Positions 1 through 8,589 of a stretch of DNA of 64,000 nt are shown piece after piece. How positions within the stretch are numbered: the first letter of the stretch is position 1; each line of letters starts with the position of its first letter. Origin of the DNA: Litorilituus sediminis. GTDB lineage: Bacteria > Pseudomonadota > Gammaproteobacteria > Enterobacterales > Alteromonadaceae. The translations under genes and the position numbers were made by a program. The notes under the pieces are model-generated. The model was not told where the DNA came from. It saw nothing but the letters and a program-made list of their open reading frames with translations, and did no database searches. The DNA lies in assembly GCF_004295665.1 (NCBI RefSeq), contig NZ_CP034759.1, positions 992,001 through 1,056,000 of the forward strand, read 5' to 3'.

Positions 1-1
1 T

Positions 2-730
2 GAAGACATGTCTTTAAGTGGCAATACTGTCAATCGTCTTGTCATGCTTAAATCCGTGCTTGGTGATTTTATTGAGCGCCGTGTTGGTGATCGCCTTGGC
101 TTGATCCTTTTTGCCGATGATGCCTACATGCAAACCCCCATGACCTTTGATAGAAAAACAGTTAAGCAAATGCTAGATGAAAGCGAGCTTGGCCTAGTTG
201 GCCGCAAAACAGCCATTGGCGATGCTATTGCTTTAGCGGTAAAACGTTTCGATGAAAAGCAACAATCAAACAAGGTATTGTTACTATTAACTGATGGTCA
301 AAATACTGCCGGTAAAATCACCCCTGAGCAAGCACTTGAGTTAGCAATCGCAAAAGAAATCACCATCTACACCATAGGTATAGGCGCAGATGTTATGTTA
401 CAGCAGTCACTTTTTGGCACGCGTCGCGTGAATCCTTCTAGTGAGTTGGATGAGCAGAGCTTAGCTAATATAGCCGAACAAACAGGTGGTCAATACTTTC
501 GAGCAAAAGACAGCCAAGGCATGGAAGAAATCTATACCTTGCTAGACTCTCTAGAGCCAATTGAGCAAGATCAGCAGCAAATGAGACCATTAACCGCCCT
601 TTTTTATTGGCCTTTAGCACTCGCTGCACTTATCGCTTTGCTTTATCTCGTTATCACCAACATAGCTTTGCTGTTACCAAGGGCATTACAAGGTAATGGC
701 AATAATCAATATAGCCAAGGTCAACGCTAG
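2..730 (+). CDS. batA: BatA-like VWA-domain membrane protein, 3' part
   Basis: This is the C-terminal 243 codons of a gene that starts before the window. The reading frame is open to base 2 (Glu-Asp-Met...), and the usual first MIDAS motif (DxSxS) and N-terminal membrane helices are missing, so the ATG at 8 is internal. What remains is most of a von Willebrand A domain, with the MIDAS threonine in GRKTAIGDAI and the aspartate in LLTDGQNT. A hydrophobic helix follows near residues 195-220 (FYWPLALAALIALLYLVI). Bat proteins are membrane VWA proteins found with MoxR ATPases and DUF58 proteins, which would be expected just upstream. Their molecular role (oxygen tolerance or envelope stress) is poorly established. 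The gene is first in a tight run with the next two. Confidence 0.85.
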   Translation, partial: EDMSLSGNTVNRLVMLKSVLGDFIERRVGDRLGLILFADDAYMQTPMTFDRKTVKQMLDESELGLVGRKTAIGDAIALAVKRFDEKQQSNKVLLLLTDGQNTAGKITPEQALELAIAKEITIYTIGIGADVMLQQSLFGTRRVNPSSELDEQSLANIAEQTGGQYFRAKDSQGMEEIYTLLDSLEPIEQDQQQMRPLTALFYWPLALAALIALLYLVITNIALLLPRALQGNGNNQYSQGQR

Positions 731-731
731 T

Positions 732-2759
732 ATGATAAATGTCGACTTTTCTCAATTTTATAGCCAGTTTCACTTTGTTAGACCTTGGTGGTTATTAGCC
801 TTTATCTTGCTATTTTTAGTGCTGTACATCATAAAAAAATACAGTGTTTTTCAATCTCCTTGGCACAAGCTGTTACCTAAACACCTCAGCGGTGTATTGC
901 TTGAACAGAGTGAACAAAGCGAAACAAGCCACCGCAGAGTTAACAGCCAACAAATAAAAACATTGATATTAGGTTCTTGCATAATCATTGCCCTTGCAGG
1001 CCCTGCTTGGCAAAAAATTCCACAGCCGGTTTTTCAACTTGAGCGTGGCTCAGTACTTGTAATGGATATGTCTTACTCCATGTATTCAACCGACATAAAA
1101 CCAAACAGGTTAACACGTGCACGCTATAAAGCTCTCGATTTACTGTCTCTGATTAATGAAGGTGATATAGGTTTAATCGCCTATGCTGGCGATGCCTTTA
1201 CTATTAGTCCGCTAACGCAAGACATAAAAAACATTGAGCTATTAATGCCGTCTTTATCACCAGATATTATGCCTGCTCTTGGCGCTAATGCCTTAGCAGC
1301 ATTAACGCTGGCAAGTGAATCCCTTAATAATTCGGGCCATATTAGTGGTGATATTTACTGGTTCACCGATGATATCGACAATGAGGAAATAGCAGACATT
1401 TACGCTTGGAGTAAGCAAAATTCCCACAAGCTTCACATCTTGGGCATTGGCACAGCACAAGGCGCGCCAATAAAACTGACCTCAGGTGAACTACTAAAAG
1501 ATAATCTTGGCGCCATCGTTGTGCCTAAATTACCTGAAGCGAAATTAGCAGGCTTAGCCAAAAGAGGCCGAGGCGAATACAGCACTATACGCCATGACGA
1601 CAGCGACCTTAAGCGACTTACACAACACTTAGTTAACGCGTCTGATGAAAAGGTTGCGAAAAAGCAGGAAAATCAACAAGAGCTGCAACAAGGAGACCAA
1701 TACCATGAAGCTGGTCCTTGGCTACTTTTCATCGCTCTACCTATTTTATTAAGCTACTTTAGACGAGGAGCAATTGCCGCAAGCATGGCCTATTTGACGC
1801 CATTAATGCTCAGCTTTGCAATGATGAGTGCAAAGCCAGCTTTTGCCGAGCAACAAAGCTTAACAACAAATAAAACGGCAAATAACCAAGAAGTTGCCAG
1901 CAATAACACAGCGCAATCTGGCGTAAAGCAGTTTTGGCAAAACTTATGGAATACCAAAGATCAACAAGGGCAAAAACAATTTGATCAAGGTAATTACAGC
2001 GATGCTGCTAATAATTTTGAACATAGCCAATGGCAAGGTAGCGCCCACTATAAAGCGGGTAACTATCAAAAGGCACTCGATGCCTTTAAACAAAGTAATA
2101 CGGGTGATGCCTTATACAACCAAGGTAATGCCCATGCGCAAATGCAACAATTTGATCAAGCAATTGATGCTTACAAACGAGCCCTAGAAAAAGACCCTAG
2201 CCTAACTGATGCTAAGGAAAACCTTGAAAAAATTGAAGCATTAAAACAGCAACAGCAAAACCAGCAACAAGGTGATAAGCAAAACCAACAGCAAGGTGAG
2301 CAGCAAAACCAGCAACAAGGTGATGAGCAAAACCAACAGCAAGGTGAACAACAAAACCAACAGCAAGGTGATGAGCAAAACCAACAGCAAGGTGAGCAGC
2401 AAAACCAGCAGCAAGGTGAGCAGCAAAACCAACAGCAAGGTGAGCAGCAAAACCAACAGCAAGGTGAACAGCAAAACCAACAACAAGCTGAGCAGCAAAA
2501 TCAGCAGAAAACTGAACAAGATAAAGAGTCACAAGCAGCGCAGGCGCAAGAAGATAAAGATAAAGATAAAGATACAGACGAGAAAAGCCTAGCTCAGCAA
2601 GCAAGTGAACAAAAAGCACAAGAAGTACAGCAAAAGCATCAACAAATGCTTAATAAAGTGACCGATGATCCCTATTTACTACTACGCAATAAAATGCAGC
2701 TTGAATATCAAAAGCGTAAACAAGAAGGTCATCAGCAAGGAGTTAACAAAAAGTGGTAA
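732..2759 (+). CDS. batB: BatB/BatC fusion: VWA domain plus TPR and Gln-rich tail
   Basis: The 675-residue protein fuses a BatB-type VWA domain to a BatC-type TPR region. Two N-terminal helices (about 19-33 and 78-92) are followed by the VWA domain with MIDAS DMSYS at 112-116. Two more helices lie near 330-375. TPR-like repeats fill about 415-500 (GDALYNQGNAHAQMQQFDQA). From about residue 506 there is a tandem Gln/Asn-rich tract of eight-residue units, then a Lys/Asp/Glu-rich tail. I chose the ATG at 732, two bases after the batA stop, because an AAGG lies 11 bases upstream and FHFVRPWWLLA then sits at the expected N-terminus. An in-frame ATG at 696 would overlap batA and has no well-spaced ribosome site. 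The TPR part probably mediates protein contacts in the periplasm. Confidence 0.88.
   Translation: MINVDFSQFYSQFHFVRPWWLLAFILLFLVLYIIKKYSVFQSPWHKLLPKHLSGVLLEQSEQSETSHRRVNSQQIKTLILGSCIIIALAGPAWQKIPQPVFQLERGSVLVMDMSYSMYSTDIKPNRLTRARYKALDLLSLINEGDIGLIAYAGDAFTISPLTQDIKNIELLMPSLSPDIMPALGANALAALTLASESLNNSGHISGDIYWFTDDIDNEEIADIYAWSKQNSHKLHILGIGTAQGAPIKLTSGELLKDNLGAIVVPKLPEAKLAGLAKRGRGEYSTIRHDDSDLKRLTQHLVNASDEKVAKKQENQQELQQGDQYHEAGPWLLFIALPILLSYFRRGAIAASMAYLTPLMLSFAMMSAKPAFAEQQSLTTNKTANNQEVASNNTAQSGVKQFWQNLWNTKDQQGQKQFDQGNYSDAANNFEHSQWQGSAHYKAGNYQKALDAFKQSNTGDALYNQGNAHAQMQQFDQAIDAYKRALEKDPSLTDAKENLEKIEALKQQQQNQQQGDKQNQQQGEQQNQQQGDEQNQQQGEQQNQQQGDEQNQQQGEQQNQQQGEQQNQQQGEQQNQQQGEQQNQQQAEQQNQQKTEQDKESQAAQAQEDKDKDKDTDEKSLAQQASEQKAQEVQQKHQQMLNKVTDDPYLLLRNKMQLEYQKRKQEGHQQGVNKKW
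2247..2510 (+). repeat. 24-bp tandem minisatellite inside batB/batC
   Basis: Eleven consecutive 24-base units run in frame, each encoding variants of (G/A)-(E/D)-(Q/E/K)-QNQQQ. The first unit (2247-2270) and last unit (2487-2510) are diverged; the middle units differ by one to four bases. The pattern GGTGAGCAGCAAAACCAACA is typical. Because the unit is a multiple of three, copy-number change would alter tail length without a frameshift. Long open frames on the opposite strand here are by-products of the repeat. Confidence 0.95.
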
Positions 2760-4501
2760 ACCTAAATTTTATCTATGTAACAAAAGTAATGCTGTTTATA
2801 TTGGCAACTCTTTTTAGCCAAGGCGCTTTTGCATTAACTCAAGTAACTGCTTCAGTGGATAAAAACCCGGCCATGGTCAATGAGTCTATTGTACTTACCG
2901 TAATAGCGAATGATGACGTTAATAGAAATGCGCTAGATACCAGCCCACTAAAAGCTGACTTTATTGTCGGTCAAACCTCTGTTAGTTCACAAACCAGTAT
3001 GGTTAACTTTAAAACCAGCAGAACAACGCAATGGCAAATAGTACTGATAGCAAAAAAGGCGGGCAAAATAACCATTCCAGCCTTAAGTGTTGACAATATT
3101 ACCAGCAATGCCATTGAACTAACCGTCTTAGAGCAAAATGCTGCTGGAGCCAACAATCAACAAGACATATTTATTACCAGTGAACTATCAGCAAGTGAAG
3201 TCTATGTTCAACAGCTATTAACACTCACGTTAAAGCTACATTTTGCCGTTGAGTTAAAGAGTGGTAACTTAACAGAGCCTGCAATCCCCGGCGCAACCAT
3301 TGAGAAAATAGGCCAAGATCAACAAAGCGATGGCATCATTAATGGCAAGCGTTATCGCATCATAGAGCAAACCTACGCTATAACACCTGAGCAAAGTGGC
3401 ACTTTTGAAATTGCTGCACCGCTATTTTCTGGTGAAGTTATGATGCCATCTAGAAGACGTTCAAATTTCTTAAGCTTTGCTGAAACTAAGCCCGTTAGTA
3501 TTTTAGGTGATACCATGTCTTTAACGGTACGCCCTATTCCTGCAAGCTTTAATCAAAGTAATAGCAACAACCAATGGCTACCAAGCGAGCTGCTAACCTT
3601 ACATCAAGAATGGCAAACTACTCACGATAAGTTTACTGTAGGTGAGCCTATTACCCGCACGATTACTTTAACTGCGGCAGGCTTGTCTAAAGCGCAACTA
3701 CCTGAAATAAAAATGGCAACGCCAAAAGGCTTAAAAGTTTATCCTGATCAAGCACAGCTACACTCAAACTTAAGCAAAGAAAGGTTAGTAAGCCAAAAAA
3801 TTCAAAACTTCGCCATTGTTGCTAGCAAGCCTGGTACCTATGAGTTACCTGCAATTGAAATCACATGGTTTAATACCGTTACCAATAAAATAGCGCGCGC
3901 CACCCTGCCAGCTCAAAGTATCACAGTGCACGCCAGCGAAGATAGCAATCAACAATACACTGAAAACCGAGCAGTCGAGCCTAGTCAGGCACCTTTAGCG
4001 GCAAGTAAAGCACAGCAGCCTTCGCCAACAATAATTACTGACTCTACCTCTATTAACGTTTGGTTGGTCGCTTTACTTACCCTATTATGGTTACTGACGG
4101 TATTAGCTTGGTATTTCCATGTTCGCGCCTTAAAACAAAGACAGCCAGTAGAAAAAGTTACTACTAGCGTCAGCAATAGCGGCCAATACTATCTAAAATT
4201 ACTGGCCGCTTGTAAGCAAAATAATGCTAAGCTTGCCTTAGAGTTACTCTTGCCATGGCTTAATCAGTTACTTTATTCAAGCAACCAGCAAAAAATTACA
4301 GATTTAGCGCAGGCGCAAGCTGTTGTGAAAAACAACGACTTTGATAGTGCCACCAACAGCCTGTTAGAGTACCTTTATGGTAAAAGCGCTCAGGAAAATA
4401 AAGGTAGTTGGCAAGGTAAAGCGCTACTACAAGCTATTGAGGTCATTAATAAACAACAACATACCACTTCCTCTAGTTCAACAGTACAACTCAACCCGTA
4501 A
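2753..4501 (+). CDS. batD: BatD-like oxygen-tolerance protein
   Basis: The 582-residue protein has a signal peptide (about 1-27, ending SQGAFA), a long beta-rich periplasmic region typical of BatD, one transmembrane helix near 432-455 (VWLVALLTLLWLLTVLAWYF) and a cytoplasmic tail of about 120 residues. The start is a GTG at 2753 that overlaps the end of batB/batC by seven bases, so translation is probably coupled. The family groups with MoxR, DUF58, BatA and BatB and is annotated as aerotolerance-related; its biochemical activity is unknown. It is the last gene of the operon, and a hairpin follows at 4514-4538. Confidence 0.88.
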   Translation: MVNLNFIYVTKVMLFILATLFSQGAFALTQVTASVDKNPAMVNESIVLTVIANDDVNRNALDTSPLKADFIVGQTSVSSQTSMVNFKTSRTTQWQIVLIAKKAGKITIPALSVDNITSNAIELTVLEQNAAGANNQQDIFITSELSASEVYVQQLLTLTLKLHFAVELKSGNLTEPAIPGATIEKIGQDQQSDGIINGKRYRIIEQTYAITPEQSGTFEIAAPLFSGEVMMPSRRRSNFLSFAETKPVSILGDTMSLTVRPIPASFNQSNSNNQWLPSELLTLHQEWQTTHDKFTVGEPITRTITLTAAGLSKAQLPEIKMATPKGLKVYPDQAQLHSNLSKERLVSQKIQNFAIVASKPGTYELPAIEITWFNTVTNKIARATLPAQSITVHASEDSNQQYTENRAVEPSQAPLAASKAQQPSPTIITDSTSINVWLVALLTLLWLLTVLAWYFHVRALKQRQPVEKVTTSVSNSGQYYLKLLAACKQNNAKLALELLLPWLNQLLYSSNQQKITDLAQAQAVVKNNDFDSATNSLLEYLYGKSAQENKGSWQGKALLQAIEVINKQQHTTSSSSTVQLNP

Positions 4502-4513
4502 TCCCCAGCGTTG

Positions 4514-4538
4514 CGCTCATCAAATATTTTGATGAGCG
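4514..4538 (+). terminator. Stem-loop after batD
   Basis: A perfect 11-bp stem (CGCTCATCAAA/TTTGATGAGCG) with a three-base loop lies 13 bases after the batD stop. It is not followed by a run of T, so it may be a weak terminator or an mRNA-end stabilising hairpin. Confidence 0.4.
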
Positions 4539-4615
4539 TTAGCTATACTAAAATTATTTTGCAATTAATTCAGTTTTTCTGAAATAGAGTTAAACCCTCG
4601 CAGGTCTCTAATAAT

Positions 4616-5131
4616 ATGATTACAAAACAAGTTAGATACGAAGCGCTTGTTAAGGCGCTACATGGTGATTTATACCGCTATGCCTATTGGCTTTGTCGAG
4701 ATAAGCAAGTAGCTGAGGACTTGGTTCAAGAAACCTTTCTGCGCGCTTGGCGTGCTCTCGACTCGCTAAAAGATGAAAAAGCGGCAAAATCATGGTTAAT
4801 AACAATATTACGCAGAGAAAACGCCAGACGGTTTGAGCGAAAACGCTTTGATATGGGAGAGTTTGACGAAGCCAATATAACTGACACACAGTCGCTCAGC
4901 AATGAGCAGGATATGGAAAACCAATGGCTGCGGGATAAAATTGCCCAATTACCCATGGAGTACTCAGAGCCTTTGGTACTGCAAGTATTAGGCGGTTTTA
5001 GCGGCGAAGATATCGCTAAAATTTTAAAACTTAACAAAAACACAGTAATGACACGCTTATTTAGAGCACGAAATCAATTGAAAGAAGCCATAGAGGCTGA
5101 GCCAGAGCAACGAGGTTTAAATAATGGATGA
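4616..5131 (+). CDS. ECF-family RNA polymerase sigma factor
   Basis: The 171-residue protein has only the two sigma regions typical of extracytoplasmic-function factors. Region 2 is at about 15-80 (YRYAYWLCRDKQVAEDLVQETFLRAWRAL is the diagnostic stretch). Region 4 is at about 115-160, with a helix-turn-helix (GEDIAKILKLNKNTVMTRLFRAR). It should direct RNA polymerase to a small stress regulon. The start has an AGG about 11 bases upstream. The gene overlaps the next one by eight bases, and that gene encodes a DUF3379 membrane protein that is the likely cognate anti-sigma factor. The inducing signal cannot be read from the sequence. Confidence 0.9.
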   Translation: MITKQVRYEALVKALHGDLYRYAYWLCRDKQVAEDLVQETFLRAWRALDSLKDEKAAKSWLITILRRENARRFERKRFDMGEFDEANITDTQSLSNEQDMENQWLRDKIAQLPMEYSEPLVLQVLGGFSGEDIAKILKLNKNTVMTRLFRARNQLKEAIEAEPEQRGLNNG

Positions 5132-5837
5132 GTTACAATTTAGACGTAGTATCTACGCCGATCCAAAAAGCCAAGATGAAGAGATACTGGCAGCACAACA
5201 AAATGATCCAGCGAAAAAGCAATTTGCTAAAGAGTTGGCTCAATTAGACGATAAAATAGCCAGTGCGCTAAATGTGCCTGTACCTGAGGATTTATCTAAC
5301 AAACTTATTCTTAGACAAACCCTAGCAAGTCATCAAATGCACAAACGCAAAAAGCGTATACATTTAGCACTAGCAGCCTCTGTTGCTGTTATTGCAGGCC
5401 TATTAATTAACTTTGTGCAATTTTCTAGTGCTTATTCTAATTTAGGCGATCACGCACTAGCTCATGTTTATCATGAACAAGGTTACTTCTCTAACAATGA
5501 TAAAGAGCGCGTTAGCTTAACATCACTTAATGAGAAAATGGCAGACTTTAACGGTAGCTTTAGCGAACAAGTTGGTGAATTACTCTTTGCTGATTTTTGT
5601 CGCTTTGATGGTATGAGAAGTCTGCACTTGGTATTTCAAGGTAAAACAAGCCCTGTCACTGTGTTTGTCGTCCCTAAAAATGAAGAGTTGGCATTTAGCT
5701 CAAAGTTTAATGATACACAGTTATTTGGTGAATCACTTAAATTCGACAATGCTAACGTGATTGTTATTGGTGATAAAAATGAGCAATTATCAACTTGGCA
5801 AAGCACACTAAATAATACGCTTTCTTGGTCTATTTAG
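5124..5837 (+). CDS. DUF3379 protein, probable anti-sigma factor
   Basis: The 237-residue protein has an N-terminal cytoplasmic region (about 1-75) with the start MDELQFRRSIYADPKSQDEE typical of DUF3379, one membrane helix near 78-103, and a periplasmic domain of about 130 residues. The topology and the eight-base overlap with the ECF sigma gene fit a membrane anti-sigma factor that holds the sigma until a periplasmic signal arrives. No zinc-binding anti-sigma HxxxCxxC motif is present, so if it binds the sigma it does so by another N-terminal fold. The pairing is seen directly; the anti-sigma role is inferred. Confidence 0.8.
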   Translation: MDELQFRRSIYADPKSQDEEILAAQQNDPAKKQFAKELAQLDDKIASALNVPVPEDLSNKLILRQTLASHQMHKRKKRIHLALAASVAVIAGLLINFVQFSSAYSNLGDHALAHVYHEQGYFSNNDKERVSLTSLNEKMADFNGSFSEQVGELLFADFCRFDGMRSLHLVFQGKTSPVTVFVVPKNEELAFSSKFNDTQLFGESLKFDNANVIVIGDKNEQLSTWQSTLNNTLSWSI

Positions 5838-5945
5838 GTCATTTTCAATCACAACAGCTCTAACTAAGCTTATCCTGTTTATAACCAGTCAATAAGATAA
5901 GCTTAAATTTATTATTAATATTTTCATCATTTATGTATTTATTGG

Positions 5946-5974
5946 TTGACACTAATAGCTAAAGCCTTTAAAAA
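5946..5974 (+). promoter_or_regulatory. Probable promoter of the ilv leader and ilvIH
   Basis: A perfect -35 hexamer TTGACA (5946-5951) is followed 17 bases later by TAAAAA (5969-5974), a four-of-six match to the -10 consensus. This would start transcription about 30 bases before the leader-peptide ATG. The gap after the DUF3379 gene (5838-5945) otherwise holds only an inverted repeat, TAAGCTTATC/GATAAGCTTA (5865-5874 and 5896-5905), with a 21-base loop, which may terminate the upstream operon. Confidence 0.45.
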
Positions 5975-6014
5975 TAGTGCTATATAAATTGTTAACCGAA
6001 ACTTAATTGCATAA

Positions 6015-6083
6015 ATGAAATTAATCAACGTCCTCGTCGTCTTACTCTCTGTGGTAGTGGTTGTCAAATCACTGCGGGGTTAG
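6015..6083 (+). CDS. ilv leader peptide (attenuation)
   Basis: This 22-codon ORF reads MKLINVLVVLLSVVVVVKS followed by LRG and stop. It has eight valines, five leucines and one isoleucine, with five valines in a row. Such composition is the mark of a leader peptide that senses charged branched-chain tRNAs. A GC-rich terminator hairpin lies 40 bases downstream, and the acetolactate synthase genes follow. When Val- or Leu-tRNA is scarce, a ribosome stalled on the Val run should prevent the terminator from forming. E. coli has ilv attenuators for ilvBN and ilvGMEDA; here one precedes an IlvI/IlvH-type pair. It is too short for routine gene calling. Confidence 0.9.
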   Translation: MKLINVLVVLLSVVVVVKSLRG

Positions 6084-6122
6084 GTTGTGTTGAAAAAAAG
6101 TTTCTAACAAAAAGAATTTACC

Positions 6123-6155
6123 AACCCCCGCTCTAGTTTAGACCGGGGGTTTTTT
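6123..6155 (+). terminator. ilvIH attenuator terminator
   Basis: An eight-bp GC-rich stem AACCCCCG/CGGGGGTT (6123-6130 with 6144-6151) continues, after one mismatch, into TCTA/TAGA with a GTT loop and is followed by a T run (6149-6155). It sits between the leader peptide and ilvI and is the expected intrinsic terminator of an attenuator. A competing antiterminator probably uses the GCGGGG at about 6074-6079, near the leader stop codon, to pair with the CCCCCG arm. Confidence 0.88.
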
Positions 6156-6257
6156 GTACTTATAGCAAATGAATTAAGCGCTAAGTAATTAGCCATTTTA
6201 GTACTAAGAATTATTAAACTTTACATATTTATTGATAAATAGAGCCAAGGTGACCCT

Positions 6258-7985
6258 ATGACAGAACAGCTTTTTAGCGGTGCAGAAATGGTAGTAAAAT
6301 CATTATCCGCACTAAACGTAAAATATATATTTGGTTACCCTGGAGGCTCGGTACTCGATATATATGATGCTATTTTTCAACAAGATGAAATAGAACACAT
6401 TTTAGTACGCCATGAACAAGCAGCAACCCACATGGCAGACGGTTATGCTCGTGCAACCGGTGAAGTAGGCGTTGTACTAGCCACATCAGGTCCCGGCGCA
6501 ACCAACTGTGTTACCGGCATAGCAACCGCTTACATGGATTCAATCCCTATGGTAGTGTTAGCAGGTCAAGTTGCTACTTCCCTGATTGGTAATGATGCCT
6601 TTCAGGAAACCGATATTGTTGGCTGTACTCGCCCTATTATCAAACACAGCTTTAACTGCAGAACACTAGCAGATATTCCTGACGCCATTGCTAAAGCGTT
6701 TTATATCGCCAGCACGGGTCGCCCAGGGCCAGTTGTGGTTGAGCTACCAAAAGATATTTTGATCCCACAAAATACCGGTACTTTCAGCATTAATACTGAT
6801 GTAAAAATGCGTTCATATAATCCAAATGTTAAGGGTCACCCTAAGCAAATACGTAAAGCCGTTAAAACCATTAAAGAAGCTAAAAGGCTGGTGGTTTATT
6901 CTGGCGGCGGCATTGTTTTATCGGATGCCTCAGCGCTATTAACTGAATTAGTTGAAACTTTAAAAGCTCCTATTACCAATACGTTAATGGGTCTAGGTGG
7001 TATTTCAGGAACCCATGATAACTTTATTGGTATGTTAGGTATGCACGGTAGCTTAGAGGCCAATAAATCTATGGCTAATGCCGATGTCATCCTAGCACTG
7101 GGTGCAAGATTTGATGATCGCGTAACGAATAACGTTGAAAAGTTCTGTCCGAACGCCACCATTATTCATGTCGATATTGATCCGACCTCAATTTCAAAAA
7201 CCATTAATGCTCACGTGCCTGTTGTTGGCTTAGTTGATGTAGTTATTCAGCAAATTTTAGATGAGCTAAAAGCAAGTGAATTTGAACCAGATGAAGAAGC
7301 ATTATCACAATGGTGGCAGCAAATTAACTTATGGCGTGATATGAAAAGTATCAGCTATACCCAAAAACCAGATGAGAAAATCAAACCGCAACGCGTTGTT
7401 GAAGCCATGTATAGAATTACCAACGGCGAAGCTTATATTGCTTCTGATGTAGGTCAGCATCAAATGTTTGCTGCACAGTACTACGCCTTTGAAAAGCCAC
7501 GTCAGTGGATTAATTCTGGCGGTGCTGGCACCATGGGCTTTGGCTTACCTGCTGCTATGGGCGCCAAATTAGCCTTCCCTGATAAGCACGTAATTTGTAT
7601 TACTGGTGATGGTTCAATCCAAATGAACATTCAAGAGCTTTCTACTTGTATGCAGTACAACTTACCTGTAGTTATTGTTGCCTTGAATAACCGCTCATTA
7701 GGTATGGTGCGCCAGTGGCAAGATATGGTTTATGGCGGCAGACATTCTTCATCTTATATGGAGTCATTACCTGATTTTTGTAAATTAGCCGAGTCTTATG
7801 GCCATGTTGGTATTCAAATCGATACATTAGATGAACTAGACAGCAAGCTAGAGCAAGCCTTTAGTATTAAGAACAAGCTAGTTTTTGTTGATGTATTAGT
7901 TGATGAAAAAGAACATGTTTACCCAATGCATATTCGCACTGGTGCAATCGATGATATGTGGTTAGCCAAAGGAGTAAAAGCATAA
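6258..7985 (+). CDS. ilvI: Acetolactate synthase large subunit
   Basis: The 575-residue thiamine-diphosphate enzyme condenses two pyruvates, or pyruvate with 2-ketobutyrate, in the first common step of valine, leucine and isoleucine synthesis. The N-terminal domain carries the catalytic glutamate in [17 protein letters not shown] (Glu53). The C-terminal domain has the cofactor motif [12 protein letters not shown]...NN at about 449-478. Length and sequence style match E. coli IlvI (574 residues). An AAGGTGA lies four bases before the ATG. The gene overlaps the small-subunit gene by one base and is controlled by the upstream leader and attenuator. Confidence 0.95.
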   Translation: MTEQLFSGAEMVVKSLSALNVKYIFGYPGGSVLDIYDAIFQQDEIEHILVRHEQAATHMADGYARATGEVGVVLATSGPGATNCVTGIATAYMDSIPMVVLAGQVATSLIGNDAFQETDIVGCTRPIIKHSFNCRTLADIPDAIAKAFYIASTGRPGPVVVELPKDILIPQNTGTFSINTDVKMRSYNPNVKGHPKQIRKAVKTIKEAKRLVVYSGGGIVLSDASALLTELVETLKAPITNTLMGLGGISGTHDNFIGMLGMHGSLEANKSMANADVILALGARFDDRVTNNVEKFCPNATIIHVDIDPTSISKTINAHVPVVGLVDVVIQQILDELKASEFEPDEEALSQWWQQINLWRDMKSISYTQKPDEKIKPQRVVEAMYRITNGEAYIASDVGQHQMFAAQYYAFEKPRQWINSGGAGTMGFGLPAAMGAKLAFPDKHVICITGDGSIQMNIQELSTCMQYNLPVVIVALNNRSLGMVRQWQDMVYGGRHSSSYMESLPDFCKLAESYGHVGIQIDTLDELDSKLEQAFSIKNKLVFVDVLVDEKEHVYPMHIRTGAIDDMWLAKGVKA

Positions 7986-8482
7986 TGCGTCGTATTTTAG
8001 CAATATTAATGGAAAACGAGCCAGGCTCACTATCACGTATTGTCGGGTTATTTTCACAACGCGCGTTTAATATCGAAAGCTTAACGGTTGCGCCAACAGA
8101 AGACAGCTCGTTATCGCGTATGACCATTGCCACTAAAGGCGATGACAAGATACTTGAACAAATTGTAAAACAAGTAAACAAGCTTATTGATGTTATCAAG
8201 ATCACTGATATTACCGACAGAAGCCACTTAGAGCGTGAACTGTTACTGGTTAAAGTTGCCGCTATGAGTGATAAGTCTCGTACAGAAGTAAAGCGTATAA
8301 CCGATATTTTCCGTGGCTCTATTGTTGATATTGGCAAGCAAATTTACACGGTACAACTTACTGGTGATGCCGAAAAGCTTAATGCCTTTATCGAGACCTT
8401 AAAGAACGAAACTGAAATTATTGAAGCGGTTCGCTCTGGTACTGTTGGTATTGCTCGAGGTGAAAAAGCACTGAGAATATAA
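7985..8482 (+). CDS. ilvH: Acetolactate synthase small (regulatory) subunit
   Basis: The 165-residue protein begins [26 protein letters not shown], an ACT domain (about 2-76) that in this family binds valine for feedback inhibition, followed by the conserved C-terminal half (SRTEVKRITDIFRGSIVDIG). The start ATG shares one base with the ilvI stop (TAATG), giving translational coupling. An in-frame ATG at 7958 lies inside ilvI and adds nine residues not typical of the family, so it was not used. It forms the holoenzyme with IlvI. Confidence 0.95.
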   Translation: MRRILAILMENEPGSLSRIVGLFSQRAFNIESLTVAPTEDSSLSRMTIATKGDDKILEQIVKQVNKLIDVIKITDITDRSHLERELLLVKVAAMSDKSRTEVKRITDIFRGSIVDIGKQIYTVQLTGDAEKLNAFIETLKNETEIIEAVRSGTVGIARGEKALRI

Positions 8483-8496
8483 ATTTTCATAGTAAC

Positions 8497-8523
8497 AAAG
8501 AGGTGCGCTCTGCACCTCTTTTT
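8497..8523 (+). terminator. Terminator of ilvIH
   Basis: A ten-bp stem AAAGAGGTGC/GCACCTCTTT with a five-base loop is followed by T residues, 14 bases after the ilvH stop. Confidence 0.85.
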
Positions 8524-8589
8524 CTTGCCAACTATTTTTCTTAGCAATTCTTCACGATTCAGCTAAGTGTTATAGCAATTAAGTTGTGA

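Noticed and set aside
696..731. Upstream ATG start for batB/batC
   Set aside because: The ribosome-site-like AAGG is only two bases away, and the extra residues overlap batA without family support.
2212..2619. Long minus-strand and alternate-frame ORFs over the Gln-rich region
   Set aside because: They are by-products of a 24-base repeat, which keeps several frames open; their products are simple repeats and they lie wholly inside batB/batC.
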